Shown piece after piece: positions 1 through 11,419 of a DNA stretch of 51,357 nt. Made by a program: the position numbers and the translations under genes. The stretch's first letter is position 1. Every line of letters starts with the position of its first letter. The notes under the pieces were generated by a model that searched no databases, was not told the origin of the DNA, and saw only the letters and a program-made list of their open reading frames with translations. Origin of the DNA: Pseudomonadota bacterium (GTDB lineage Bacteria; Pseudomonadota; Gammaproteobacteria; Xanthomonadales; Xanthomonadaceae); NCBI GenBank assembly GCA_029560515.1, contig JAKQKT010000372.1:1-51357 (forward strand), given 5' to 3'.

Positions 1-1260
1 GCCATCTGCCAGCACGATTCTCTGACGCACCCGCCCATCGGCCGAGACTGCGTACAAGACACCACGACGGCCTTCCTTGTTAGCATAAAGCAACATGCTG
101 GCGTTCGGTGCAAAGCTCGGCGACTCGTCGAGGTTGCCGGGGGATAGCGACTGCCAGCTGCCAGAAGCCACATCAAGAATGCTGACCCGATAGACACTGC
201 CTTTGCCCTGAGCGGAAGCGATGCGTTTTCCATCGTAGGATACGCTGGCCTTGGCGTTTGAATCTCCCGAGAAACTCAGGCGGCGCGGCTCTCCGCCATT
301 GGCGGAAACCTGGTAGAGCTGCGGGCGGCCGCCACGGTCGGAAGTGAAGATCAATGACTGGCCATCTGCCGACCAGACCGCTTCGGTATCGATGGAGTAA
401 TGATTGGTGACTTGGGTAAGGCTGCGGCTGGCCAGATCCATCACGTAAATTTCGGGGTTACCGGACTTTGACAGAGTCATTGCCATACGGCGACCATCAG
501 GCGAAAACGATGGTGCGCCATTTATGCCCTTGAAGCTTGCCACCATTTCACGGGCGCCGGTATTGAGCTCCTGGATATAAATGGTCGAATTACCGCGCTC
601 GAAACTGACATAAGCCAGTTTGCGGCCATCGGGACTCCATGCCGGTGAGAGCAATGGTTCGGAATACGTCACGACGTTTTGCGGATTCATGCCATCGGAA
701 TCGGCCACCATCAGCGAATACTTGATGTTCTTGCCGACGCCGTTTGCGGTGACATAGGCGATACGAGTCCAGAAGGCGCCGCGCACGCCGAGAATTTTTT
801 CATAGATTTGATCGGCGATCTGGTGCGAGACATCCCGCAGGCCTTTTGCACGGCTGGTCAGGGACAAGCCCAGCATCCGTTCCTGTTTGGCGACGTCATA
901 GAGTTCATATTCGATGCGATAGCTGCCTTGCGCATCGTCGAGCACACGGCCAACGACCAGAAAATCCTGCTTGGCCAATCGCCAGTCATTGAACTTGACC
1001 TCGCTGCCGCGCGTCGGGCGAGCGATCAAACCGGTTTCCGGCATCGAACGAAATTGACCCGAGCGATTCAAGTCGGCCCGAATGATATCGGACACCTGCA
1101 ATTCGGGTGCCGCGAGCTTGCCCTGATAGGCCATGGGCACCACGGCAATGGGTAAGGAGCCTTCATTGCCCGAGATGACGCCAAGATCGAGAACCTGTGC
1201 CGACAAGGGCGCCGCCATGAAAAGGCAGAGACACATCAGGCGTTGGAAGAAATTTTTCAT
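1..1260 (-). CDS. tolB: Tol-Pal system beta-propeller protein TolB (3' end truncated by window edge)
   Basis: Reverse-strand translation from ATG at 1260 gives MKNFFQRLMCLCLFMAAPLSAQVLDLGVISGNEGSLPIAVVPM..., with TolB-like repeats (SPAWSPDGRKLAYVSFERG, APSFSPDGRRMAMTLSKSGNPEIYVMDL); directly downstream of tolQRA. Confidence 0.95.
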   Translation of the reverse strand, partial: MKNFFQRLMCLCLFMAAPLSAQVLDLGVISGNEGSLPIAVVPMAYQGKLAAPELQVSDIIRADLNRSGQFRSMPETGLIARPTRGSEVKFNDWRLAKQDFLVVGRVLDDAQGSYRIEYELYDVAKQERMLGLSLTSRAKGLRDVSHQIADQIYEKILGVRGAFWTRIAYVTANGVGKNIKYSLMVADSDGMNPQNVVTYSEPLLSPAWSPDGRKLAYVSFERGNSTIYIQELNTGAREMVASFKGINGAPSFSPDGRRMAMTLSKSGNPEIYVMDLASRSLTQVTNHYSIDTEAVWSADGQSLIFTSDRGGRPQLYQVSANGGEPRRLSFSGDSNAKASVSYDGKRIASAQGKGSVYRVSILDVASGSWQSLSPGNLDESPSFAPNASMLLYANKEGRRGVLYAVSADGRVRQRIVLADG

Positions 1261-1265
1261 GGTTT

Positions 1266-2192
1266 TTATTTCTCGCATTGCTCGGAGGGGTAGCAAAGTG
1301 TAAAGGTTTGACGCCGCTGGAACACCGGCTCAAAGCCATAATACGGTAGTGGCGTCAGGCGGACCGCACGTTCGGCACGATCACGTGCCTCGGGCGGAAA
1401 AGGACAGCTGATGAAAGTCACGTCGATCACTTCGCCGCCCGGTGCCTGGGTGAATTCAACCTGGCAACGCTGCAAGGGTTCCGCGCCGTCATGACGCCAA
1501 TTGCTTTCTATGGTTGCCTTGATGGCTGCCTTGTAGCGCGCCAGCAAATCATTTTTTGCGTTTGGATTGCCGCTAGCGGCTACCTGAGGCCCCGGTGTAG
1601 GTCTGGCAGTATCGCTGGACTGCACATCCTGTAATTGTTGCAGGCGTTGCTCTTCCATTTTCGTACGCGAAGCCTGTGCTTTCTGCGCCAGACGAATCGC
1701 TTCCAGTTGCGCAATCTGCTGCTCGCGCAACCGTTGCTTGTTTTCCGCCTGCTGCTGCTTTACGACATCGTCGGTCAAATCGATTTGCGCCTGGCGCCGG
1801 CGTGCTTCACGTTCGGCAATGATTTTTTCTTCGGTTTCCTCGATGGCCAGCTTGCTGATACTTTGCTGGTCTTCGTTGTCAGGATTGATTACCGGCGCCT
1901 GTGCCTGCATCTGCTGCGGTGTTTCCGCCGTTTGCGGATTGGGCTCGGGCTGTGATTGCACCGGCGGTGCAGGTCTTGGCGGCGGTGCAGCTTCCGAATC
2001 ACGAATCGATTTCTGCGCGCGTTTTATATCGGCAGCACTGATCATGACGGAGGCTTGTACCGGTTCGCCTTTTGCCTCGGGCATGACGGCAGTTTCGGAC
2101 AACCATCCGCTCACGATGAAAACAAACAACAACGCCGCATGCAAACACACGGCAATAATGAAACCAACGAGGGTGTCATTGGTTTTTTGCAT
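1266..2192 (-). CDS. tolA: Cell envelope integrity protein TolA
   Basis: N-terminal TM, long charged Ala/Gln/Glu-rich helical region, C-terminal TolA domain (IESNWRHDG...CQVEFTQAPGGEVIDVTFISCPF); position in tolQRAB. Confidence 0.93.
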   Translation of the reverse strand: MQKTNDTLVGFIIAVCLHAALLFVFIVSGWLSETAVMPEAKGEPVQASVMISAADIKRAQKSIRDSEAAPPPRPAPPVQSQPEPNPQTAETPQQMQAQAPVINPDNEDQQSISKLAIEETEEKIIAEREARRRQAQIDLTDDVVKQQQAENKQRLREQQIAQLEAIRLAQKAQASRTKMEEQRLQQLQDVQSSDTARPTPGPQVAASGNPNAKNDLLARYKAAIKATIESNWRHDGAEPLQRCQVEFTQAPGGEVIDVTFISCPFPPEARDRAERAVRLTPLPYYGFEPVFQRRQTFTLCYPSEQCEK

Positions 2193-2632
2193 TACTTGCC
2201 TTTACCTGGCTGGCTCATCATGCCCACGCGCGCCACTTTTGCCTGTTGCAAAAGCACCATCGCACCGTAAACGGCACTGTAGCTGGCATCGTGATCGCCA
2301 GCCACGAATACGGTCAGGTCCTTGTTGGACTGCGTCAGCTGCTCGATGCGCGCAGACAAGGTCGCGGCATTCACTGCTTCACTCGGACTGTCGCCCACGG
2401 CAATGCGGTAGTTGCCGTTGACATCCACAGACACAATGATCGGCTTCTTGTCGGTATTGATGGATTTCGCATTGGAATCAGGAAGATCGACATCGACACC
2501 CAAATTCAACAAGGGAGCCGTCGCCATGAAAATGATCAGCAATACCAGCATCACGTCGATGTAAGGCACGACATTGATTTCGGCCTTCAACTTGCGACGT
2601 TTGCGGTGACGGGTAGAAAATGCGGTACTCAT
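2192..2632 (-). CDS. tolR: Tol-Pal system protein TolR (ExbD family)
   Basis: KAEINVVPYIDVMLVLLIIFMATAPLL motif typical of TolR/ExbD; overlaps tolA start. Confidence 0.95.
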   Translation of the reverse strand: MSTAFSTRHRKRRKLKAEINVVPYIDVMLVLLIIFMATAPLLNLGVDVDLPDSNAKSINTDKKPIIVSVDVNGNYRIAVGDSPSEAVNAATLSARIEQLTQSNKDLTVFVAGDHDASYSAVYGAMVLLQQAKVARVGMMSQPGKGK

Positions 2633-2706
2633 GGCGAATTCCTTAACGACCCGCTGAAAATATTGGGGTTAATCGCAGATTATTCGGACCCAGAGGTCCT
2701 GTTGCA

Positions 2707-3477
2707 TCAATCAACATGCGTCTGTCTTTGCAGGATGGACGAAAATTCTTCGGCAAAGCTTTCATAACGCACGCTAAGTCTTTCGACACGCGTGGCATAA
2801 CGGTTATAGGCCCACACTGCGGGAATCGCGACGAACAGACCGATCGCCGTGGCAAGCAGTGCTTCGGAAATACCGGGAGCAACCGCGTCGATGGTGTTTT
2901 GCTTGTTGACGACGATGCCATGGAAAGTGACCATGATGCCGAACACCGTACCGACCAGGCCGACGTAAGGCGCAGTCGAGCCGACATTGGCCAGCATTTC
3001 GAGATTGTGTTCAAGAGCGTCCACTTCACGCGCCAACGTGGCACGCATGGCGCGCTGTGCGCCTTCAAGCTGCACGCGGGCATCGACACTTTTCTTTTGC
3101 CGCAGACGGGAGAATTCCCGGAAACCCGATTCAAAAATGGCCTCAAGACCCGACACATCATGATTGCGATCGGTGGCGTCGCGATAAAGCTGCGTCAATT
3201 CTGCACCGGACCAGAAGCGGCCTTCAAAATCGTCTGCCGACTTATTGGCGCGCGCATAAACCCGCATCTTCGAAAAAATAATGACCCAACTGAATATCGA
3301 AGCCAGCGCGAGCAGGCCGATGATGATTTGCACAGGCAAACTGGCGTGCGAAATCAACTCCCAATAATTCAGTCCGGGGCTGGGCGCCACTGCGGCTGCC
3401 GCAGCTTGCAAAGGCTCTGCCGGCAAAGCCTGCACCGGAGCTGCCGCCAGTTGCAATATTACGTTCATCGCACTCAT
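2707..3477 (-). CDS. tolQ: Tol-Pal system protein TolQ (MotA/TolQ/ExbB family)
   Basis: GSTAPYVGLVGTVFGIMVTFHGI...ISEALLATAIGLFVAIPAVWAYN motif; cluster context. Confidence 0.95.
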   Translation of the reverse strand: MSAMNVILQLAAAPVQALPAEPLQAAAAAVAPSPGLNYWELISHASLPVQIIIGLLALASIFSWVIIFSKMRVYARANKSADDFEGRFWSGAELTQLYRDATDRNHDVSGLEAIFESGFREFSRLRQKKSVDARVQLEGAQRAMRATLAREVDALEHNLEMLANVGSTAPYVGLVGTVFGIMVTFHGIVVNKQNTIDAVAPGISEALLATAIGLFVAIPAVWAYNRYATRVERLSVRYESFAEEFSSILQRQTHVD

Positions 3478-3493
3478 ACACTCTCCTGCATTT

Positions 3494-3949
3494 TTAATTT
3501 TTATTCGCGTTCTGCAACGCCTGGTTTACATGGGTCGGCAAGCCGCAGGGCTTGAAACTACTGGCTCGAAGGCAGGCTATTTTCACGTCGGCCCTGCTCA
3601 GACAGTCCGAACCCCGCCACAGTTCCTGATGCACCCGGAAACTAGCTCGCCCCGACTCCGCAATGCAAACCGTCGCCGAAAGCGAGTCATCGAAATGGGC
3701 CGGTCGTAAAATATCCAAATACGCATCCTTGACCACCAAGATCACATCCTGTTCCTGTCGCAAATCCGTTTGCGAGATACCGGTGCAGCGAAGCCATTCG
3801 GTACGAGCCCGCTCGAAAAAATGCAGGTAGCGTGCGTGATACACCACTCCACCGGCATCGGTATCTTCCCAGTACACCCTTATAGGCCAGCTGAACGTCA
3901 TGGAATAATTGCCGTTTGCGGCTTCAACATCGCCGGAACCATCATTCAA
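3494..3949 (-). CDS. ybgC: Tol-Pal-associated acyl-CoA thioesterase (YbgC, hot-dog fold); start possibly 3901
   Basis: [31 protein letters not shown] signature; adjacent to tolQ. Confidence 0.93.
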   Translation of the reverse strand: MNDGSGDVEAANGNYSMTFSWPIRVYWEDTDAGGVVYHARYLHFFERARTEWLRCTGISQTDLRQEQDVILVVKDAYLDILRPAHFDDSLSATVCIAESGRASFRVHQELWRGSDCLSRADVKIACLRASSFKPCGLPTHVNQALQNANKN

Positions 3950-4982
3950 GCTCGGGCTCGATAGCCGACAAATCGGATGCCGGGCGACGCGGAGCTTTCA
4001 ATCCCAGATGGATATAGGCTTTATGCGTGGCCATGCGGCCACGCGCCGTGCGGATAATAAAACCCTGCTGGATCAGAAAGGGTTCGATCACGTCTTCCAG
4101 CGTACCGCGTTCTTCCGACAAGGCTGCCGCAAGTGATTCGATACCGACCGGACCACCATCGAAATTGTCGATCATCAGGCGCAGCATGCGCCGATCAATT
4201 TCATCAAAGCCCTCGGGATCGACCTTCAACATCTGCATCGCCGCCTGCGCGATGGCCGCATCGATATGGCCATTGCCTTTCACCTGTGCGTAATCGCGGA
4301 CCCGGCGCAGCAAGCGATTGGCGATACGCGGTGTGCCACGCGAACGACAGGCGATTTCACTCGCACCCTCGGCATCACAATCGATATTCAGGATCGTGGC
4401 CGAACGCCGCACGATTCGCGTCAATTCCTCGTTCGTATAGAAAGCCAGGCGCTGCACGATGCCGAAACGATCACGCAAGGGTCCGGTCAGCAAGCCGGCG
4501 CGCGTCGTCGCACCAATCAGGGTAAACGGCGGCAAATCCAGTTTGATCGAACGGGCGGCCGGGCCTTCACCAATCATGATATCGATCTGGAAGTCTTCCA
4601 TCGCCGGATACAGCACTTCTTCGACCACGGGCGACAGGCGGTGGATTTCATCGATGAATAAAACATCATGCGGCTGCAAATTGGTCAACAAAGCCGCAAG
4701 GTCGCCGGCACGTTCAATCACGGGTCCGGAAGTCGAACGGATGTTGACGCCCATTTCATTTGCAATCACGTGGCTCAGGGTGGTTTTACCCAAGCCCGGC
4801 GGACCGAAAATCAGCACATGGTCAAGCGAATCGCCGCGACGCTTTGAGGCTTCGATGAAAATTTTCATCTGCTCGCGCACGGCTTCCTGGCCAAGATATT
4901 CATCCAGTTTTTTCGGACGGATACTGGCTTCCGCAATATCGTCCTCACGGGTTGCGCTGGTGGAGATGATGCGATCATTCAT
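3942..4982 (-). CDS. ruvB: Holliday junction branch migration helicase RuvB
   Basis: [64 protein letters not shown] motifs. Confidence 0.98.
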   Translation of the reverse strand: MNDRIISTSATREDDIAEASIRPKKLDEYLGQEAVREQMKIFIEASKRRGDSLDHVLIFGPPGLGKTTLSHVIANEMGVNIRSTSGPVIERAGDLAALLTNLQPHDVLFIDEIHRLSPVVEEVLYPAMEDFQIDIMIGEGPAARSIKLDLPPFTLIGATTRAGLLTGPLRDRFGIVQRLAFYTNEELTRIVRRSATILNIDCDAEGASEIACRSRGTPRIANRLLRRVRDYAQVKGNGHIDAAIAQAAMQMLKVDPEGFDEIDRRMLRLMIDNFDGGPVGIESLAAALSEERGTLEDVIEPFLIQQGFIIRTARGRMATHKAYIHLGLKAPRRPASDLSAIEPELE

Positions 4983-6868
4983 CAGATGGCCACCTTCGTT
5001 CCCAGCTCTACCAGACGATCACCCGGAATGCCGAAGAATTCCGTGGCTGACGTGGCGTTGCGAGACATGAACAGGAATAGCTTGTCACGCCACAGCGCCA
5101 TGCCCTGATCTGCACTGGCTGTCAGTGCCTCGCGGCTGGCAAAGAAGGTCGTGTCCATCGGATCGAATGCAGGCCCCGGGATGGACCAGCGCTTGAGGGC
5201 TTTCGGCACATCGGGATCTTCCATATAGCCGTAGCGCAAAGTGAGACGCGCAAAGCCATGTCCCAGATCTGTATGGGCAACCCGTTCGTTGTCGTCCGCA
5301 CGCGGCACGCCAAGGGTTTCCACCGAGAGAAACACATTGCGTTCGTGCAGCACTTTATTGTGTTTCAGATTATGCAGAAGTGCGGGCGGCATGTAGTCGT
5401 TCGATGGCGTCATGAAGATCGCGGTGCCGCTGACACGAACCGGCGGATCCACCATTACGCTTTGCACAAAATGCTCGATACGCAAACTATCGCGATTGAC
5501 TTGCTCGCGCACAAGGTCACGTCCGCGGCGCCAGGTGCGCATGATCGTGAACACGATCATTGTGATCGCAAACGGCACCCAGGCACCATGAAAAAACTTC
5601 ACGGCATTCGCACTGAAAAGGGCGCTGTCGATCACGAAGTAAATTCCGCCAACAATGAAAATGGCCCAGCTCGGCCAGCCCCAGCGAGACGATGCCAGAA
5701 TCATCAGCAGCACCGTATCAATCAACATGGCGCCGGTAACCGACACACCATAGGCGGATGCCAGATTGCTGGAAGTCTTGAAGCTCACGACCAGAATCAT
5801 CACCACGATAAGCAGGATTCGATTTACCCAGGGCACGTAAACCTGGCCGATAGTCTCGTCGGAAGTATGGACAAGCTTGAGACGCGGCAGGTAACCCAGC
5901 TGCACGGCTTGGCGCGCCAGCGAGAACGCGCCGGAAATAACCGCTTGCGATGCAATCACGGTTGCCAGCATGGCGAGGCCAATCGCGGGATACAGCAGGA
6001 CATCGGGCACCATGTGATAAAACGGATTGGCAACCGCTTCCGGATTCGCCAACACCAAAGCACCCTGCCCGAAATAATTCAGCAGTAGACAGGGCATCAC
6101 GAAGCCAAGCCAGGCGTAACGAATGGGAATGCGACCAAAATGGCCCATGTCGGCATACAGCGCTTCGCCGCCGGTAACCGCGAGTACCACGGCGCCGAGT
6201 GCGAGCCAGGCTGTCTTGCCGTGCTCGATAAAAAAGTTCACCGCGTAATGCGGGCTCAGCGCCTGCAGGATGACCGGATTTTTGATGATCTGCACAAAGC
6301 CAAGCACGGCCAATACAACAAACCACAGAATCATTACCGGGCCGAACATTTTACCGACTTTATCGGTACCCCGCCGCTGAACGGCGAACAAGACCAGCAG
6401 CACGGCAATCGAAATCGGTACGACATAGGGTTTGAAAGCGGGTGTGGCGACCTCAAAACCTTCCGCTGCCGACAGCACCGACATGGCCGGCGTAATCACG
6501 GCATCGCCGAAAAACAAGGCTGTCCCCAAAATACTCAGAATGCCGACGGTATAGGTGAGTGGCGATGCTATCGGCAGATTGCGCCTGACCACGGTCATCA
6601 AAGCAAGAATACCGCCCTCGCCCCGGTTGTCCGCACGCATCACCACCATCACGTACTTAATGGTGACAATAAGCAGCATGGCCCAAAAGACCAGGCTCAG
6701 GATGCCGAATACGTTATCTCGATCAGGATGCAGGCCATAGGCATGGCCAAAGGCTTCCTTAATCGTGTAAAGCGGACTGGTACCGATATCGCCAAATACT
6801 ACGCCGATCGCGCCCATGACCAAGGGCGCAAGTTTTTTCGAGCCGTGCCCATCTTCAATTTGTGACAT
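4982..6868 (-). CDS. kup: Potassium transporter Kup (KUP/HAK/KT family)
   Basis: [22 protein letters not shown] motif, polytopic, 628 aa. Confidence 0.96.
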   Translation of the reverse strand: MSQIEDGHGSKKLAPLVMGAIGVVFGDIGTSPLYTIKEAFGHAYGLHPDRDNVFGILSLVFWAMLLIVTIKYVMVVMRADNRGEGGILALMTVVRRNLPIASPLTYTVGILSILGTALFFGDAVITPAMSVLSAAEGFEVATPAFKPYVVPISIAVLLVLFAVQRRGTDKVGKMFGPVMILWFVVLAVLGFVQIIKNPVILQALSPHYAVNFFIEHGKTAWLALGAVVLAVTGGEALYADMGHFGRIPIRYAWLGFVMPCLLLNYFGQGALVLANPEAVANPFYHMVPDVLLYPAIGLAMLATVIASQAVISGAFSLARQAVQLGYLPRLKLVHTSDETIGQVYVPWVNRILLIVVMILVVSFKTSSNLASAYGVSVTGAMLIDTVLLMILASSRWGWPSWAIFIVGGIYFVIDSALFSANAVKFFHGAWVPFAITMIVFTIMRTWRRGRDLVREQVNRDSLRIEHFVQSVMVDPPVRVSGTAIFMTPSNDYMPPALLHNLKHNKVLHERNVFLSVETLGVPRADDNERVAHTDLGHGFARLTLRYGYMEDPDVPKALKRWSIPGPAFDPMDTTFFASREALTASADQGMALWRDKLFLFMSRNATSATEFFGIPGDRLVELGTKVAI

Positions 6869-6885
6869 GGATTTTTCCAGACAAC

Positions 6886-7479
6886 CTAGCTGCGAAGTGC
6901 GGATTTTAGCGCTTTTCGGATGATATCTTCAGCCGAATCACCGGTTTCCGCGATTTTGACCATTTTGCTGATTTCGGCCGGCTTGTAGCCCAGCTGTTGC
7001 AGGGCAATGCTGGCCTCGCTGACAGGATCGGCAGGTATATCCCGGCTGCCTGAAAACAGTATTGATCCGCTGATCAAATCGGCCGCACGATCACGTAATT
7101 CCACCACGATGCGCTCGGCCGTTTTCTTGCCGATGCCCGGGATGCGGCAAAGAGCCGTGACATCACCGCTTTGCACCAGACGAGCAAACTCATCGACGCT
7201 GGAGCCCGACAAAACCGCGAGCGCGATTTTTGCGCCGATACCCGAAACTTTCTGGACTTCGCGAAAAAGCCGGCGCTCGTGCTCGCGCATGAAACCGTAA
7301 AGGGCAACCGAATCTTCCTTCACCGCATAATGGGTAAACAGGAATACTTCACGGCCCAGTTCCGGTAGATCATAAAAAGTGGACATCGGTGCTTCGAGTT
7401 CATAACCGACGCCTTGAACGTCTATCACCAGCCAGGGCGGTGATTTATGGATCAAAATCCCTTTCAAGCGACCAATCAT
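6886..7479 (-). CDS. ruvA: Holliday junction DNA helicase subunit RuvA (start trimmed to MIGRLKG)
   Basis: [27 protein letters not shown]..., HhH motifs [15 protein letters not shown] and [18 protein letters not shown]. Confidence 0.96.
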   Translation of the reverse strand: MIGRLKGILIHKSPPWLVIDVQGVGYELEAPMSTFYDLPELGREVFLFTHYAVKEDSVALYGFMREHERRLFREVQKVSGIGAKIALAVLSGSSVDEFARLVQSGDVTALCRIPGIGKKTAERIVVELRDRAADLISGSILFSGSRDIPADPVSEASIALQQLGYKPAEISKMVKIAETGDSAEDIIRKALKSALRS

Positions 7480-7997
7480 TTGCGTCTCCATAATTGCTGT
7501 GCGCTAACGCCCACCCGATTTACCGCCGCACGCAAATGGGCATGCGTCAATGCAACGCCCAGCGCATCGGCAGCATCGGCCTGCAGTTTTCCGTGCAGGT
7601 TCAACATGATTCCCACCATATGCTGCACCTGTACTTTATCTGCCCCGCCCTTGCCAACCACGGCCAGTTTGATTTCTTTCGCCGCATATTCATGTATCGG
7701 CAAATCCCGCATCACGGCGGCGCACATCGCGGCACCACGAGCTTGCCCCAGCTTCAGGGCGGAATCGGGATTCTTCGCCATGAACACTTTTTCGATCGCG
7801 ACTTCTTCGGGTTTGTATTTTTCGATGATTGCACCCAACTCATCGAGCAATATTTTCAGGCGCTTCGGAAAATCGTCGGCGCCAAGCAAAACAATCGGTG
7901 CATGGAACACATGTACGCAGCGTCCGGTGGCATCGGAATCGACAATGCCGACACCGGTGCGTTGCGAGCCAGGGTCGATACCGAGGATGCGTGTCAT
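7476..7997 (-). CDS. ruvC: Crossover junction endodeoxyribonuclease RuvC
   Basis: [39 protein letters not shown] motifs; next to ruvA. Confidence 0.97.
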   Translation of the reverse strand: MTRILGIDPGSQRTGVGIVDSDATGRCVHVFHAPIVLLGADDFPKRLKILLDELGAIIEKYKPEEVAIEKVFMAKNPDSALKLGQARGAAMCAAVMRDLPIHEYAAKEIKLAVVGKGGADKVQVQHMVGIMLNLHGKLQADAADALGVALTHAHLRAAVNRVGVSAQQLWRRK

Positions 7998-8012
7998 ACA
8001 ATGTTACTCGGC

Positions 8013-8744
8013 TTACGAATAAGCATCTTCACCCAATTCGGCATTCGAATAGACATTCTGCACATCGTCCAGATCTTCAAGCATGCTCAGCATCTTGACG
8101 ACTTGTTTGGCGACATCGCCTTCGACGGCGATATCGTTGTCGGCACGCATGGTGACTTCCGCTTCGATGTATTTCAGCGAAGCGGCATCCATGGCGGTTT
8201 TAACCGATTCAAAATTTTCCGGCGTGGCGATGACGTCGATGTAGCCGTCTTCCGGATAAACCACGACGTCGTCGGCACCGGCATCGATCGCGATTTCGGT
8301 AATTTTGTCTTCATCGCTACCCGGTTCGAATGTAATCACGCCGAGCTTCTTGAACATGAAAGCCACCGAACCTTCGCTGCCCATATTGCCGCCGCATTTG
8401 CTGAAGGCATGGCGCACTTCGGCGACGGTCCGCAACTTGTTTTCGGTCAGGCAGTCCACCAGCACGGCAATACCGCCGGGCGCATAGCCTTCATAACGGA
8501 TTTCCTCGTAGTTGATGCCGTCAAGTTCGCCGGTAGCTTTCTTGATCGCGCGTTCAATCACGTCCTTGCTCATGTTCATGGCTAGCGATTTGTCCATGGC
8601 AAGACGCAGGCGCGAATTGGTTTTAGGATCACCGCCGCCATTGCGTGCAGCCACGCCGATTTCACGAATCAGCTTGGTGAAAATTTGCCCGCGCTTGGCG
8701 TCTTGCACGCCTTTGCGACCTGCGATGGATGGCCCTCTGCCCAT
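8013..8744 (-). CDS. yebC: YebC/PmpR family transcriptional/translation regulator
   Basis: [45 protein letters not shown] motifs. Confidence 0.96.
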   Translation of the reverse strand: MGRGPSIAGRKGVQDAKRGQIFTKLIREIGVAARNGGGDPKTNSRLRLAMDKSLAMNMSKDVIERAIKKATGELDGINYEEIRYEGYAPGGIAVLVDCLTENKLRTVAEVRHAFSKCGGNMGSEGSVAFMFKKLGVITFEPGSDEDKITEIAIDAGADDVVVYPEDGYIDVIATPENFESVKTAMDAASLKYIEAEVTMRADNDIAVEGDVAKQVVKMLSMLEDLDDVQNVYSNAELGEDAYS

Positions 8745-8804
8745 ACTGAAATATCCGTTTCTAAAGTGTTGATGACAAGGCGTGATTATAGCCCGTGGCC
8801 ATGG

Positions 8805-9422
8805 CTAACGCTCAAAACGACCGTTTTGCAGGAAGTTGGCGGTAAGCTCGGCCACCTCTTTCGAAAAAACCAGACCCGTATGCGATGTCGGCAAGACATG
8901 ATGCTCGCGCAAGCCGGGAATACGGGTCTCCCATACGGCCACAGTGCCGTCGTGCAGGCCATCGAATTTCCGGATGATTTGACCGAGACCTCGACCCTTG
9001 GCACCGGCAATCACGCCGACCTCGCGACCATCGGGTACATGCATCAGACCGCCACGCAACAGCGGCCCGCTTTTACCCGTCATGAAACCTAGATGTTTTT
9101 CGTGCAGCACGCGTGCGGTACTGCTGCCGGCCAATGGCGAACCAAGACAGACGACGCGCCCCGTCGGCAGTTTCTGATACCGGTTCAGGGTTTCAATCGC
9201 CATCAAGCCGCCGAGGCTGTGCCCGACAAGATGTACGGGGCCGTTGCCGAAGCCGTATAACTTCATCGCCAATTTCTCCATCGATTTCGACGGCGTGCGG
9301 AACAAACTGGCGTAATCAAAACGAATCGGCGCAAAGCCGCGTGCCTTCAGGCGGCTCGAGAGCATCAACAGGGCGGGACTGCGCATCCATACGCCATGTA
9401 GCAACACCACCGGTTCCGCCAT
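8805..9422 (-). CDS. Alpha/beta hydrolase (serine lipase/esterase-like); start trimmed to MAEPVVLLHG
   Basis: EPVVLLHGVWMRSPALLML, GHSLGG nucleophile elbow, C-terminal HTGLVFS. The longer ORF (to 9464) starts inside a palindrome and is probably artefactual. Confidence 0.85.
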   Translation of the reverse strand: MAEPVVLLHGVWMRSPALLMLSSRLKARGFAPIRFDYASLFRTPSKSMEKLAMKLYGFGNGPVHLVGHSLGGLMAIETLNRYQKLPTGRVVCLGSPLAGSSTARVLHEKHLGFMTGKSGPLLRGGLMHVPDGREVGVIAGAKGRGLGQIIRKFDGLHDGTVAVWETRIPGLREHHVLPTSHTGLVFSKEVAELTANFLQNGRFER

Positions 9423-9448
9423 GCGGAGCTTTCCCCTTGCTTGAAAGT

Positions 9449-9478
9449 CGTAGGGGCGATTCATGAATCGCCCCTACG
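9449..9478. repeat. 30-bp perfect palindrome (REP-like)
   Basis: CGTAGGGGCGATTCATGAATCGCCCCTACG is exactly self-complementary; lies between aspS and the hydrolase gene. Confidence 0.85.
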
Positions 9479-9485
9479 GGTATTT

Positions 9486-11243
9486 TTATTTTGGTTCGCG
9501 TACTTTAACGTGCAGCTCGGCTAATTGCTTGTCTGGAATTTTCGAAGGCGCGCTGGTCAACAGGCATTGCGCCGACGCCGTTTTCGGAAACGCAATCACG
9601 TCGCGTATCGATTCGGTACCGGCCATCAGGGCGGAAATGCGATCAATACCGAACGCGATGCCACCATGCGGCGGCGCGCCGTATTTCAAGGCTTCGAGCA
9701 GAAAACCGAACTTGGTCTGCGCTTCTTCTTTCGAAATACCGAGCAAATCGAAAACAGTGCTTTGCATGTCGGAACGATGGATACGCACCGAACCGCCGCC
9801 GATTTCATTGCCGTTCAAGACCATGTCGTAACCGCGGCTCACGGCGGTTTTTGCATTCGCGACCAGATCATTCACGTCGTCGACTTTCGGCGCAGTGAAG
9901 GGATGATGCAAGGCGGCGTAGCGGTTTTCTTCTTCGTCCCATTCGAACATCGGGAAATCGGTCACCCACATCGGCGCCCAGACGTCCTTCACCAGCTTCA
10001 GGTCTTTCGCGACTTTCAAACGCAATGCACCCATGAAATCGCAAACGGTTTTCCAGGAGCCGGCGCCGAAGAAAATGATATCGCCCGATTGCGCCTGCGT
10101 ATTCGCGAGAATACTTTGCAAGGTCGCATCATCGAGGAATTTCGAGATCGGGGAATTGACACCCTCCCGGCCTTTGCTCACGTCTTCGACTTTCATGTAT
10201 GCCAGACCCTTGGCACCGTATTTTGCGCAATACGCTGCAAGGTCATCGATCTGTTTGCGCGACAGTGTTCCACCGGAAGGTATACGCAACCCGGCTACGC
10301 GACCTTCTTCATGACTGGCCCAATCGGTGAATACCTTGAATTCGCAATTTTTGACGAGTTCGGCGATATCGATCAATTCCAGGTCGATTCGCAAATCTGG
10401 CTTGTCGGAACCATAGCGGCGCATAGTTTCGGCATAGGTCATGCGCGGGAACGGATTGGCCAGCTCGACGTCCTGCACTTCCTTGAAGACCTGGCGAATC
10501 ATGTCTTCGACGAAGTCCTGGATATCGCGTTCGGTAATGAAGGCGAATTCCATGTCGAGCTGGGTAAATTCCGGCTGGCGGTCGGCGCGCAAATCTTCGT
10601 CGCGGAAACAACGGGCAATTTGATAATAGCGATCCATGCCGGCCATCATCAGCAATTGCTTGAATAGCTGGGGCGATTGAGGCAGCGCGAAGAATTCGCC
10701 CGGATGCACGCGTGAAGGCACCAGATAATCGCGGGCACCTTCGGGGGTCGCCTTGGTCAGGATCGGCGTTTCGATATCCTGAAAACCACGGGCATCAAGA
10801 AAACGACGCAATGCCTGCACCAATGCGATGCGTTTGCGCATCATTTTTTGCATTTCCGGACGACGCAGGTCGAGGTAACGGTAACGCAGGCGGATGTCTT
10901 CGCCGGGATTCTCGTGATTATAGAAAGGCAGTGGATCGGACTTATTCAAAATCTCGATTTTTTCGGCCACCACTTCTACCTGACCGGTCTTGATTTTGTC
11001 ATTGACCGAATGACGGGCTCGCACCGTGCCGGTCACTTTCAGGCAGTATTCGTAGCCGACTTCGGCGGCAGTGGCAAAAGCGGGGTTATCCGGTTCGGCG
11101 ACCACTTGCACGATGCCTTCATGATCGCGCAGGTCGATAAAACAGACACCGCCGAGATTACGGGCGACATCGGCCCAACCACATAAAGTGACCGATTGAC
11201 CCAGCATGGCCTCAGTAACAAGACCGCAGAAATGGCTACGCAT
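9486..11243 (-). CDS. aspS: Aspartate--tRNA ligase
   Basis: [48 protein letters not shown]..., [37 protein letters not shown]. Confidence 0.98.
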   Translation of the reverse strand: MRSHFCGLVTEAMLGQSVTLCGWADVARNLGGVCFIDLRDHEGIVQVVAEPDNPAFATAAEVGYEYCLKVTGTVRARHSVNDKIKTGQVEVVAEKIEILNKSDPLPFYNHENPGEDIRLRYRYLDLRRPEMQKMMRKRIALVQALRRFLDARGFQDIETPILTKATPEGARDYLVPSRVHPGEFFALPQSPQLFKQLLMMAGMDRYYQIARCFRDEDLRADRQPEFTQLDMEFAFITERDIQDFVEDMIRQVFKEVQDVELANPFPRMTYAETMRRYGSDKPDLRIDLELIDIAELVKNCEFKVFTDWASHEEGRVAGLRIPSGGTLSRKQIDDLAAYCAKYGAKGLAYMKVEDVSKGREGVNSPISKFLDDATLQSILANTQAQSGDIIFFGAGSWKTVCDFMGALRLKVAKDLKLVKDVWAPMWVTDFPMFEWDEEENRYAALHHPFTAPKVDDVNDLVANAKTAVSRGYDMVLNGNEIGGGSVRIHRSDMQSTVFDLLGISKEEAQTKFGFLLEALKYGAPPHGGIAFGIDRISALMAGTESIRDVIAFPKTASAQCLLTSAPSKIPDKQLAELHVKVREPK

Positions 11244-11419
11244 GAAAACTCCAGATTGAACCCGGCCTCGAGCGCCGGAAAGCCTTGTATTTTAAGGATT
11301 TGCGTGCAATCGAGCAAACTAAATATTCAATTAATGCGGTTTTCTGGCTGTCCGGGAAACATTGATTTGTGCGTATGAAGGCTTAAGCTAGAACGGCTTT
11401 CAACTAAAGAGGACGTGTC

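Noticed and set aside
2716-3555. 279-aa plus-strand ORF opposite tolQ
   Set aside because: Antisense to tolQ and into the ybgC region; shadow ORF.
9463-9831. Plus-strand ORF starting [10 protein letters not shown]
   Set aside because: Start codon is supplied by the perfect palindrome; the remainder is antisense to aspS.
9525-10667. 380-aa plus-strand ORF opposite aspS
   Set aside because: Fully antisense to a clear aspS; His/Phe/Arg-rich shadow translation with no recognisable domain.
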